From: Actinomycetales bacterium
Lineage (GTDB): Bacteria; Actinomycetota; Actinomycetes; Actinomycetales; Microbacteriaceae
Assembly: GCA_028868555.1 (NCBI GenBank)
Contig: JAGWUG010000028.1
Location: forward strand, 1 to 8,379
Reading direction: 5' to 3'
DNA length: 8,379 bases
The notes under the pieces are model-generated. The model searched no databases, was not told the origin of the DNA, and saw nothing but the letters and a program-made list of their open reading frames with translations. A program made the translations under genes and the position numbers. Of the stretch, positions 1 through 6,388 are shown in pieces. Every line of letters begins with the position of its first letter. Positions within the stretch are counted from its first letter, which is position 1.

Positions 1-403
1 TGACGGCGTCAACAATTACCTGCACGCCAGCCTGGTTACAGGCCGAAACCATGTCGGTGAACTGCTGTTCGGTTCCCAGCTGGCTGGTGAGCTTGTATGA
101 AACTGGCTGGTAGTGGGTCCACCACTGGGTGCCGTGGATGTCTTCCTGCGGTGGCGAAACCAGAATCCAGTCCACGCCCTCTGGGCCAAGCACCTTGGAG
201 CACTCGGTCTTCAGTGAGACCCAAGGCCAGGTGAACATCTGAATGCCCACGCTCTGAGTGGTGATGGTCTTGGCCGGCTGTGGCACAACAGCGCTTGTTG
301 AGGGTGCTGCCACCGATGGCTGAACTGCGGTGCTGATTGCAATGGCTGCGGCACCGAAGAGGGTGGCTACTCGGATTGCGTTTTTACGCGAAAAGAATGA
401 CAT
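1..403 (-). CDS. Secreted alpha-amylase, GH13 (5' part; runs off the window)
   Basis: Extracellular starch/alpha-glucan endohydrolase, of which only the first 134 codons are present. The ATG at 403-401 is preceded by AGGA (411-414) with a 7-base spacer. Residues 1-33 form a classic signal peptide: a basic stretch (SRKNAIR), a hydrophobic core (about 12-27) and a likely cleavage site after SVAA; a Ser/Thr/Pro-rich linker follows. From residue 52 the mature part matches actinobacterial alpha-amylases: VGIQMFTWPW, then LVSPPQEDIHGTQWW (81-95) and YQPVSYKLTSQLGT (98-111). VIVDAV (129-134), the start of GH13 conserved region I (DAVxNH), is where the window cuts it. The catalytic Asp/Glu/Asp residues lie outside. 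It is 43 bases downstream of bioQ on the same strand, but a functional link is not implied. Family assignment is firm; exact specificity is not. Confidence 0.9.
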   Translation of the reverse strand, partial: MSFFSRKNAIRVATLFGAAAIAISTAVQPSVAAPSTSAVVPQPAKTITTQSVGIQMFTWPWVSLKTECSKVLGPEGVDWILVSPPQEDIHGTQWWTHYQPVSYKLTSQLGTEQQFTDMVSACNQAGVQVIVDAV

Positions 404-446
404 GGGTTCATCCTATGTATCGCAAGCGATTACAGGCGAAAAGGTT

Positions 447-1082
447 TTAGTTTGTGGACAGATGTTTGACGGCCAGGCCATCGAGCAGAAGGCGGACACC
501 CATTTCTGCGGTGTCGATATTGGCTTGGGCGGAAGGCGCCTGCAGTGCGCCTTCGGTCCAGATTTCGGCATCGGGGGAGGTGAGGCCAAGGCTCGATGCC
601 TGCATGCGCTGCTGCTGGTGCCAGACCTGGCCGAGCACCAGGAAGAGGATGGATTCTGCGGCTACCTGGCAGAGCGACTCATCCTCGAAAGCTTGGGTAA
701 GGCCCGACTTGATTCGCTCGAGTGCCTCGCCCGCTCCAAGTCCGAGTGCCAGGGTGCTGCTCACCACTTCGGCTCCGTCGCGGAAGGCAAGAAGTGCGTC
801 CCTCACGGCGATGGCCTGAGCCAGAGTCGCCGACTTCCAGTCCAAATCGGTGGTTTCAACCGCGGGGCCGCGGCTGATGATCTGGTCTGAAACCAGAGCC
901 AGCAGAGTCTGCTTATTGGCCACGTGCCAGTAGAGGGCACTAGGTTGAATGTCCAGTTCCTGAGCGAGCCTGCGCATGGAGAGGTCCTGCAAACCAAGCT
1001 CATCGAGCAGGCGCAGCGCGGTCTCAACCACATCGGTGCGGGTGTACCGAACCGGCTTTGGTGTGTCTGCGAATTTGCTCAT
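447..1082 (-). CDS. bioQ: TetR-family repressor of biotin genes, probable BioQ
   Basis: A 211-residue TetR-family DNA-binding protein. The N-terminal helix-turn-helix domain covers about residues 12-60, with LSMRRLAQELDIQPSALYWH (34-53) followed by NKQTLL, a typical TetR recognition-helix region. The rest is an all-helical ligand/dimer domain. The BioQ call rests on context: it diverges from bioYMN across a 74-base gap holding two perfect TGAAC-N3-GTTCA palindromes, the motif shape I recall for BioQ of Corynebacterium and Mycobacterium. Known BioQ proteins repress biotin synthesis and transport genes. The ATG has no Shine-Dalgarno site; a TAGACT box ends 9 bases before it, so the mRNA may be leaderless or nearly so. 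Auto-repression is likely because the operators cover its own promoter. TetR identity is certain; BioQ is an inference from operator and neighbours. Confidence 0.85.
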   Translation of the reverse strand: MSKFADTPKPVRYTRTDVVETALRLLDELGLQDLSMRRLAQELDIQPSALYWHVANKQTLLALVSDQIISRGPAVETTDLDWKSATLAQAIAVRDALLAFRDGAEVVSSTLALGLGAGEALERIKSGLTQAFEDESLCQVAAESILFLVLGQVWHQQQRMQASSLGLTSPDAEIWTEGALQAPSAQANIDTAEMGVRLLLDGLAVKHLSTN

Positions 1083-1091
1083 TGTGCTGAA

Positions 1092-1120
1092 AGTCTACTA
1101 CTCTCTTGAACAGTGTTCAG
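1092..1120 (-). promoter_or_regulatory. Possible bioQ promoter (near-leaderless)
   Basis: On the minus strand CTGAAC (1120-1115) is separated by 17 bases from TAGACT (1097-1092), a good TANNNT box. The start codon at 1082 is only 9 bases beyond the box and no Shine-Dalgarno site is visible, which predicts a leader of a few bases at most. The -35 overlaps operator 1. Confidence 0.45.
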
Positions 1121-1134
1121 GAATCGTGAACACT
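1106..1134 (+). promoter_or_regulatory. Possible bioYMN promoter
   Basis: TTGAAC (1106-1111, four of six matches to TTGACA) lies 17 bases before AACACT (1129-1134), an imperfect TANNNT. The -35 falls in operator 1 and the -10 in operator 2, a sensible layout for repression. The -10 is weak, so this is tentative. Confidence 0.4.
1107..1119. promoter_or_regulatory. Operator 1, probable BioQ box (6-1-6 perfect palindrome)
   Basis: TGAACAGTGTTCA is a perfect palindrome with one central base. It fits TGAAC-N3-GTTCA, the half-site arrangement remembered for actinobacterial BioQ. It overlaps the possible -35 elements of both bioY (1106-1111) and bioQ (1115-1120), so a bound repressor would block both directions. 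Confidence 0.8.
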
Positions 1135-1139
1135 GTTCA
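1127..1139. promoter_or_regulatory. Operator 2, probable BioQ box (6-1-6 perfect palindrome)
   Basis: TGAACACTGTTCA is a second perfect palindrome and the exact reverse complement of operator 1; they differ on one strand only at the central base (G versus C). Centres are 20 bp apart (1113 and 1133), close to two helical turns, so two dimers could sit on the same DNA face. It overlaps the possible bioY -10. Confidence 0.8.
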
Positions 1140-1156
1140 GGAAACTAGGAGTCCCC

Positions 1157-1711
1157 ATGAAGTTCAAGGTCACCCTGCGCGACATCGCGCGCATCGCAAT
1201 CTTCGCCGCTGTGCTTGCTCTGCTCGGCCTGCCAGGCGCAATCAACCTTCCTGGCGGCGTGCCAATCACCGCCCAGACCCTTGGCGTAATGCTGGCTGGT
1301 GCCATCCTCGGCAGCTGGCGTGGAGCCGCATCGGTTCTCTTGTTTGAGGTTCTGGTTGCCCTCGGTTTCCCACTGCTCTCGGGCGGTCACGGTGGCCTCG
1401 CAGTCTTCGCTGGCCCAACCGCGGGATACCTCTACGGCTGGATTGTTGGCGCCTGGGTTATCGGTGCAATCGTGAACGCGGCTAAGGCCAAGCCGGGTGT
1501 GCTTCGCCTGGTTCTGGGTCTGGTTCTCGGTGGGATCGTTGTGGTTTACGCTCTTGGCATTCCGGTTCTGGCAGCCAGCTACGGAATGAGCCTGGGCGCC
1601 GCTGCGGCAAGCAACCTAATCTTCCTCATCGGTGACTCCATTAAGGTTGCTGTATCGGCCATCCTGGTGCTGGCCCTGTACCGTGCTTACCCAAAGGCCT
1701 TCGCTAACTAA
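1157..1711 (+). CDS. bioY: Biotin ECF transporter substrate-binding subunit BioY
   Basis: Integral membrane S-component that binds biotin in an energy-coupling-factor importer. It has 184 residues, the usual BioY length, with about six hydrophobic segments. Diagnostic stretches are VPITAQTLGVMLAGAILG (35-52), GFPLLSGGHGGLAVFAGPTAGYLYG (70-94; key Gly-rich GGHGGL and GPTAGY) and a C-terminal GDSIK before the last helix, all typical of the BioY family. The start has a good AGGAG (1147-1151) five bases upstream. The stop overlaps the bioM start by one base (TAATG), implying one mRNA and coupled translation. Control is probably by BioQ at the two palindromes just upstream. BioY can carry biotin alone in some bacteria, but here the full BioMNY set is present. 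Confidence 0.95.
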   Translation: MKFKVTLRDIARIAIFAAVLALLGLPGAINLPGGVPITAQTLGVMLAGAILGSWRGAASVLLFEVLVALGFPLLSGGHGGLAVFAGPTAGYLYGWIVGAWVIGAIVNAAKAKPGVLRLVLGLVLGGIVVVYALGIPVLAASYGMSLGAAAASNLIFLIGDSIKVAVSAILVLALYRAYPKAFAN

Positions 1712-2391
1712 TGCGTATTTCTCTAGATTCAGTCTCGGTTGAGTGGGATGGCAACGTCGCACTCAACCGGGTCTCTCTGGACCTAGATCAAAAAAACATC
1801 GCAGTAATCGGGGCCAACGGTTCCGGCAAGTCCACCTTCGCCCGCCTGCTAAATGGTTTGGTCAAACCCACCTCGGGCAGGGTGCTGGTTGGTGACACCG
1901 ATGTGCAGGCCGACCCTAAGACCGCACAGCGCCAAGCCGGCTTCATTTTCTCCAACCCGGACCTGCAGATCATCATGCCGACGGTGATCGAAGACGTGGA
2001 GTTCTCGCTAAAGCCTCGCAAGTTGGGCACCACTGAAACTTCGGCTCTGGCTCGGGCCGCCCTCGAGCGCTTTGGCATCGGTGGCTTGGCCGACCGCAGA
2101 GCCCACGAACTTTCCAGCGGTCAGAAGCAACTGCTCGCGCTGGCGGCGGTATCGGTCACGGACCCAAAGCTGATCATTGCCGACGAGCCAACCGCACTGC
2201 TGGACCTGCGCAATACCCAGCAGGTGGCCGAGGCTCTCTTTGGCCTGCAGGAACAGCAGGTGGTGCTGGTCACTCACGATCTATCCCTTGCCGCCCGATG
2301 CGACATTGCAGTTCGATTCGAGGCCGGGCAGCTCATCGAGATTGGCGAACCTGCCGAAGTCATCGCCCGCTATCGCCGAGACTACGAATGA
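1711..2391 (+). CDS. bioM: Biotin ECF transporter ATPase BioM
   Basis: Cytoplasmic ABC ATPase that powers the biotin ECF importer, 226 residues. Visible motifs in order: Walker A GANGSGKST (34-42), Q-loop region FSNPDLQ (80-86), signature LSSGQKQ (134-140), Walker B LIIADEPTALLD (154-165) and H-loop THD (188-190). All catalytic residues for ATP hydrolysis are present. The residue usually Gln in the ECF-type FQNPD motif is Ser81; Gln86 is retained. The ATG uses the last base of the bioY stop and has no clear Shine-Dalgarno site, so translation probably depends on coupling. The gene ends in ATGA, overlapping bioN by four bases. A single ATPase gene between bioY and bioN is the standard BioMNY layout, rather than the shared EcfAA' module. 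Confidence 0.95.
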   Translation: MRISLDSVSVEWDGNVALNRVSLDLDQKNIAVIGANGSGKSTFARLLNGLVKPTSGRVLVGDTDVQADPKTAQRQAGFIFSNPDLQIIMPTVIEDVEFSLKPRKLGTTETSALARAALERFGIGGLADRRAHELSSGQKQLLALAAVSVTDPKLIIADEPTALLDLRNTQQVAEALFGLQEQQVVLVTHDLSLAARCDIAVRFEAGQLIEIGEPAEVIARYRRDYE

Positions 2392-2987
2392 TTGGCCTCT
2401 ACCGCTCTGGCGACAGCCCGCTGCACAAGCTGGGTCCAGGCACCAAGCTCCTGGCCGTTCTGCTTTGGATTACCGTGCTCTCCATCTGGGGCAACAACCC
2501 ATTTGTTTGGGCGTCCGCACTCTCGCTGGCATTTGCACTTTTTATGGTGGCCTTTGGCTCCGTACCGCTGTTTTTGAAGAACCTCTGGACGCTTCGCTAC
2601 CTGGTGCTGATTGGCCTGATTCCGCAGCTGATATTCGAGGGTGTTGGCCCGGCCATCAACAACACCGCTCGGCTGGTGGCCGGCATTTTGGTTGCTATTT
2701 TGTTCAGCCTCACTACGCCACAATCCAAAATCATCGATGCGGTGGAACGCGCGGCCACCCCCTTGGGCCGTCTCGGAATCCGCCCTTCCACCATTGGCCT
2801 GAGCATCTCACTGGCGCTTAGAGCCATCCCTATGCTCATGCAGTTTTCCAGCGGAATCATGGAATCCCAGCGAGCCCGCGGCCACAAGCCCTCGGCACTA
2901 ACCGCCACGGTTCCGCTGCTGGTTGCAGCCCTCAAATACGCCGACGACATGAGCGAGGCGCTAGCCGCTCGCGGCGTAGAAGTTTGA
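2388..2987 (+). CDS. bioN: Biotin ECF transporter transmembrane coupling subunit BioN
   Basis: Membrane T-component that links the BioM ATPase to BioY. The start chosen is the ATG of the ATGA overlap at 2388, giving 199 residues and the expected N-terminus MIGLYRSGDSPLHKLGPGTK. An ATG 90 bases upstream lies inside bioM and would add a 30-residue hydrophilic tail, so it was rejected. Several hydrophobic segments occupy about residues 20-110. The family hallmark, two Ala-Arg-Gly coupling motifs, is present as RARG (162-165) and AARG (193-196), the latter close to the C-terminus. The short length is typical of dedicated BioN proteins, compared with about 260 residues for general EcfT. No T-rich terminator hairpin follows. 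Confidence 0.93.
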   Translation: MIGLYRSGDSPLHKLGPGTKLLAVLLWITVLSIWGNNPFVWASALSLAFALFMVAFGSVPLFLKNLWTLRYLVLIGLIPQLIFEGVGPAINNTARLVAGILVAILFSLTTPQSKIIDAVERAATPLGRLGIRPSTIGLSISLALRAIPMLMQFSSGIMESQRARGHKPSALTATVPLLVAALKYADDMSEALAARGVEV

Positions 2988-3030
2988 TTCGGAAACCCAT
3001 AAACTAAACACGTATTAGGTTTTCGAGCAG

Positions 3031-3046
3031 CCCCGATGCATCGGTG
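3031..3046. promoter_or_regulatory. Palindrome in the bioN-GH3 gap (back-to-back octamers)
   Basis: CCGATGCATCGG (3033-3044) is a perfect 12-bp palindrome. Extended to 16 bases it is CCCCGATG followed by CATCGGTG, two head-to-head copies of the iterated octamer with one mismatch. It lies 23 bases before the GH3 start, where an operator for the hydrolase could sit; there is no T run, so it is a poor intrinsic terminator. Its role is unknown. Confidence 0.6.
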
Positions 3047-3068
3047 GCGCCAATCAGACGAGGATGTC

Positions 3069-4799
3069 ATGACCGCTCCATTCGCCAAGCACGAAGCTCG
3101 CGCCAAGGAAATCGTGGCAACCATGTCCCTAGTGGACAAGGTGGGTCAGATGTTCCACTCCATGGCCTTCGTCTCCGACCCAACCGGTCCCAATGGATTC
3201 CTCGACAGCCTCACCGTGGAGCAGCAGATCCGCGAGAAGCGCATCACTCACTTCAACGCCATCGGTGCCGGCGGCAGCGCCGAAGACATGGCCAAGTGGC
3301 AGAACCACATTCAGGCCATCGCTACCGATGCCGGTCTGACCGTTCCGGTGACCATCAGCACCGACCCGCGAAACCACTTCACCAACAACCCGGGTGCCGC
3401 CATGATGGCCGGACCATTCTCGCAGTGGCCGGAGACCCTGGGTCTGGCCGCCATCGGTGACCCAGAGCTGGTGCGCCAGTTTGCCGACACCGCCCGTCAG
3501 GAGTATCTGGCTGTAGGTATCCGTGCTGCCCTGCACCCGCAGATTGACCTGGCCACCGAGCCGCGCTGGAGCCGCGCCGCCGGAACCTTTGGCGAGAGCG
3601 CCGAGCTTACCGCCAAGATGGCCGTGCCTTACATTCAGGGATTCCAGGGCGGAGATGCGCTCAACGAGGCATCGGTGTCAACCATGACTAAGCACTTCCC
3701 TGGTGGCGGCCCACAGAAGGACGGCGAAGACCCACACTTTGCCTATGGCCGCGAGCAGGTCTACCCGGGTGGCAAGTTTGACTACCACCTAGAGCCATTC
3801 AAGGCCGCCATCGCCGCCGGTACCGCACAGATGATGCCTTACTACGGAATGCCAATCGGCCTTCCAGGCATTGAGGAAGTTGCCTTCGGTTTCAACAAGG
3901 CAATCCTTACCGATCTGCTGCGCAACCAGCTTGGCTTTGAAGGCGTGATTTGCACCGACTGGGGCATTCTCACCGATGCCGCCATCATGGGTCAGATGTG
4001 GCCGGCCCGCGCCTGGGGCGTTGAGCACCTAACTCCGATGCGTCGAATGGTGAAGGCGATTGATGCAGGCGTCGACCAGTTCGGTGGCGAATACTGCACC
4101 GAAATCATGCTCGAGGCCATTTCCGAGGGTCTCATCTCTGAGGCTCGCATCGACCAGAGCGTGGTTCGTCTGATTGCTCAGAAGCTCACTCTGGGTCTCT
4201 TCGAGAATGCGCTGGTTGACGCCAGCAAGGCCAACGCCATCGCGGGCAACGCAGAGTTCCGCGCCGCCGGTATGGCCGCACAGGCTCGCTCGCTGACAGT
4301 GCTCAAGAATGAAGTCCTGCCACTGGCCAAGGGCGTCAAGGTTTACGTTGAGGGCATTTCCACCGATGCCCTCGCCGGCTACGCCACCGTGGTCGCAACC
4401 CCGGAGGAAGCAGACTTTGCGCTGGTTCGCGCCGAGGCTCCATTCGAGCTTCGCGGTGAGGGCTTTGAGGCCTTCTTCCACGCCGGATCACTCGACTTCC
4501 CACAGGACAAGGTGGACCACTTCAACTCACTATCGGCCAAGGTGTCAACCGTTCTGGGAATCTACCTAGACCGCCCAGCCATCCTCACCCCGATCGTGGA
4601 CGGTTTGGCATCGGTGGTTGCAGACTACGGCGCCGCCGACAGCGCCTGGTTGAGCGTTGTCTTTGGCGAGGCCAAGGCCGAGGGCAAGCTGCCTTTCGAT
4701 CTGCCGCGCTCCATGGCAGCCGTTGAGGCCAGCCGCGAGGACGTGCCGTTTGACACCGAGAACCCGCTGTTCAAGTTTGGTCACGGGCTCAGGCTCTAA
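3069..4799 (+). CDS. Glycoside hydrolase family 3, beta-glucosidase-like
   Basis: Retaining exo-glycosidase, probably removing terminal glucose (or a related sugar) from beta-linked oligosaccharides; 576 residues. The N-terminal TIM-barrel domain carries ISTDPRNHF, EPRWSRAAGTFGES and the conserved K208-H209-F210-P211-G motif. GVICTDWG holds the expected nucleophile Asp297. A shorter C-terminal alpha/beta domain follows (about 400-576), with LTVLKN, FHAGSLDFP and the usual terminal FGHGL. There is no signal peptide and no fibronectin-III domain, so it should act in the cytoplasm on imported sugars. The chosen ATG (3069) follows GAGGA (3060-3064); an in-frame ATG at 3036 lies inside a palindrome and has no ribosome site. 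No sugar transporter is adjacent. Family is certain; substrate is not. Confidence 0.92.
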   Translation: MTAPFAKHEARAKEIVATMSLVDKVGQMFHSMAFVSDPTGPNGFLDSLTVEQQIREKRITHFNAIGAGGSAEDMAKWQNHIQAIATDAGLTVPVTISTDPRNHFTNNPGAAMMAGPFSQWPETLGLAAIGDPELVRQFADTARQEYLAVGIRAALHPQIDLATEPRWSRAAGTFGESAELTAKMAVPYIQGFQGGDALNEASVSTMTKHFPGGGPQKDGEDPHFAYGREQVYPGGKFDYHLEPFKAAIAAGTAQMMPYYGMPIGLPGIEEVAFGFNKAILTDLLRNQLGFEGVICTDWGILTDAAIMGQMWPARAWGVEHLTPMRRMVKAIDAGVDQFGGEYCTEIMLEAISEGLISEARIDQSVVRLIAQKLTLGLFENALVDASKANAIAGNAEFRAAGMAAQARSLTVLKNEVLPLAKGVKVYVEGISTDALAGYATVVATPEEADFALVRAEAPFELRGEGFEAFFHAGSLDFPQDKVDHFNSLSAKVSTVLGIYLDRPAILTPIVDGLASVVADYGAADSAWLSVVFGEAKAEGKLPFDLPRSMAAVEASREDVPFDTENPLFKFGHGLRL

Positions 4800-4812
4800 A
4801 ACCACTTTCGGT

Positions 4813-4840
4813 TTGGGAAGTGATTTGACCCGAGTAGGGT
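4813..4840 (+). promoter_or_regulatory. Possible promoter of the epimerase/DUF2867 gene
   Basis: TTGGGA (4813-4818) and TAGGGT (4835-4840, a TANNNT box) are 16 bases apart. The ATG is 10 bases after the box and no Shine-Dalgarno site is correctly placed, so the transcript may start only a few bases before the ATG. Confidence 0.4.
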
Positions 4841-4849
4841 TTGAATCAC
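4820..4849. promoter_or_regulatory. Imperfect dyad overlapping the start region of the epimerase gene
   Basis: GTGATT-TG-ACCC, a five-base loop GAGTA, then GGGT-TTG-AATCAC. The outer arms pair over six bases and the inner arms over four, with a 2x3 internal loop. It covers the candidate -10 and ends one base before the ATG. It could be an operator or a weak terminator for the upstream hydrolase; no T run follows. Confidence 0.45.
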
Positions 4850-4850
4850 T

Positions 4851-6374
4851 ATGACAGAGCTGTTGACTGGGGATCTCCCGCTTCTAAAGAGCACCGATGG
4901 CAGACCCGCGCTCTGTCTGGTTACCGGTGCCACCGGATACATCGGTGGTCGGCTGATTGTCGAACTGCTCCGTCACGGCTACCGCGTTCGTGTTTTGGCC
5001 CGCAACCCTGAACGACTGAAAGACCATCCCTGGATTGACCAGGTTGAGGTGGTTGGCGGCGACGCCCAAGATGCCAAGGCTCTGTCCTCCGCACTAGCCG
5101 GCGTTGATGTTGCCTACTACCTACTGCACGCGCTGATGGTGAAGGGCGACTTCGAAACCCTAGAACGCACCATGGCCAGCCAGTTTGGTTCGGCGGCAAA
5201 GGCTGCCAGTGTCCGACGTCTGGTTTACCTGGGTGGAATCATCAGCCCGGGGCAAGAGGCCTCTCCGCACCTGCAGGCACGTGCCGACACTGGCAGCCTG
5301 CTCGCCGATTCGGGAGTTCCAACCATCGAACTTCGCGCCGGCGTGGTCATTGGTTCCGGCTCTGCCTCCTTTGAGATGCTGCGCTATCTGACCGAGCGCC
5401 TTCCGGTCATGACCACACCAAAGTGGGTGAAGAATCGAATCCAACCGATTGCGGTTCGCGATGTGCTTCGTTACCTAGTTGGAGCGGCGGCCATCCCCGA
5501 GCAGGTGTCCGGCGTCTTCGACATCGGTGGGCCAGAGGTCTTCACCTACGCAGACATGATGCAGGCCTACGCCAAGGCAGCCGGGTTGCGAAAGCGTTGG
5601 ATCATCCCGGTGCCGGTGCTCACCCCGAGGCTTTCGAGCGGCTGGGTTGGTCTAGTCACCCCGGTTCCGTACACGCTGGCCAAACGCCTGGTGGCTAGCC
5701 TCAAGAATGAGGTGGTTGCCCAGCCTTCGGAGATTCGCAATCTGATCCCTGATCCACCGGGCGGGCTCACTCCGCTTGATCGCGCGGTCAAGTTGGCACT
5801 GGTGAAAATCAAGGATGCGCGGGTGGAAACCCGCTGGTCCGATGCCTCGATTCCAGGTACGCCATCGGAGCCGTTGCCCACCGACCCGGATTGGGCCGGC
5901 GGTTCGCTCTATAAGGACGTTCGCGTAGTGCGCGGGCTCGACCCTGTTGAAACCGTTTGGGCTCGAGTAGAGGCCATCGGTGGCGACAACGGCTACTCAA
6001 CCGCATCTTGGGCCTGGGAGCTACGCGGATTGGCGGACAAACTGGTTGGTGGAGTTGGACTGAGGCGCGGTCGCCGCGACCCCAACCTGCTGCAGGTTGG
6101 CGATGCCGTTGACTTCTGGCGAGTTGAAGAACTTCAGCGTCCAAAGCTGCTTCGCCTGCGTGCCGAGATGAAGATGCCTGGTCTGGCCTGGTTGGAGTTC
6201 GGAGTTGAACCCGATGCTGAAACCGGCGGAACCATCCTCACCCAGGTCGCTATCTATGCGCCGCACGGACTGCTCGGTCACGTTTACTGGTGGCTGGTCT
6301 GGCCGATGCACGGCCTGGTATTTCCATCGATGGCCAAGACGGCAGTGGGCAAGCGCTTCTTCCAGCGCGCCTAG
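4851..6374 (+). CDS. NAD(P)-binding epimerase-like protein with DUF2867-type C-terminus (YbjT-like)
   Basis: A 507-residue two-part protein. Residues 20-300 form an atypical short-chain dehydrogenase/epimerase Rossmann domain: TGATGYIGG holds the dinucleotide motif (Gly26, Gly29, Gly32), and Arg51 after the second strand suggests NADP rather than NAD. YYLLHAL, LVYLGGI, ELRAGVVIGSGS and FDIGGPEVFTY are typical of the NmrA/YbjT-like branch. Residues about 320-507 look like DUF2867, with a strand-rich lipid/ligand-pocket style sequence ending in LGHVYWWLVWPMHGLVFPSM; one or two hydrophobic stretches there may contact the membrane. The classical Tyr-x3-Lys catalytic pair is not obvious, so enzymatic activity is uncertain. 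It stands alone between GH3 and a convergent MFS gene. Substrate unknown; the family is usually annotated only as an oxidoreductase. Confidence 0.85.
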   Translation: MTELLTGDLPLLKSTDGRPALCLVTGATGYIGGRLIVELLRHGYRVRVLARNPERLKDHPWIDQVEVVGGDAQDAKALSSALAGVDVAYYLLHALMVKGDFETLERTMASQFGSAAKAASVRRLVYLGGIISPGQEASPHLQARADTGSLLADSGVPTIELRAGVVIGSGSASFEMLRYLTERLPVMTTPKWVKNRIQPIAVRDVLRYLVGAAAIPEQVSGVFDIGGPEVFTYADMMQAYAKAAGLRKRWIIPVPVLTPRLSSGWVGLVTPVPYTLAKRLVASLKNEVVAQPSEIRNLIPDPPGGLTPLDRAVKLALVKIKDARVETRWSDASIPGTPSEPLPTDPDWAGGSLYKDVRVVRGLDPVETVWARVEAIGGDNGYSTASWAWELRGLADKLVGGVGLRRGRRDPNLLQVGDAVDFWRVEELQRPKLLRLRAEMKMPGLAWLEFGVEPDAETGGTILTQVAIYAPHGLLGHVYWWLVWPMHGLVFPSMAKTAVGKRFFQRA

Positions 6375-6388
6375 CTTTTGCGCGTCGG

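Noticed and set aside
330..890. 186-codon plus-strand open frame across the amylase start and bioQ
   Set aside because: It spans two convincing minus-strand genes and the gap between them, and its product shows no family features.
2988..3030. Promoter for GH3 using TAAACT (3000-3005), TATTAG (3013-3018) or TAGGTT (3016-3021)
   Set aside because: None has a convincing -35 at 16-18 bases, so no promoter is annotated although one is probably present in this gap.
3036..3068. Upstream ATG extending the GH3 protein by 11 residues
   Set aside because: It lies inside the palindrome, lacks a ribosome binding site, and the added residues are not like a GH3 N-terminus or a signal peptide.
6375..6388. 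Bidirectional terminator between the convergent epimerase and MFS genes
   Set aside because: The gap is only 14 bases and I see no stable hairpin followed by a T run; GC-rich self-complementary pieces nearby are too short to call.
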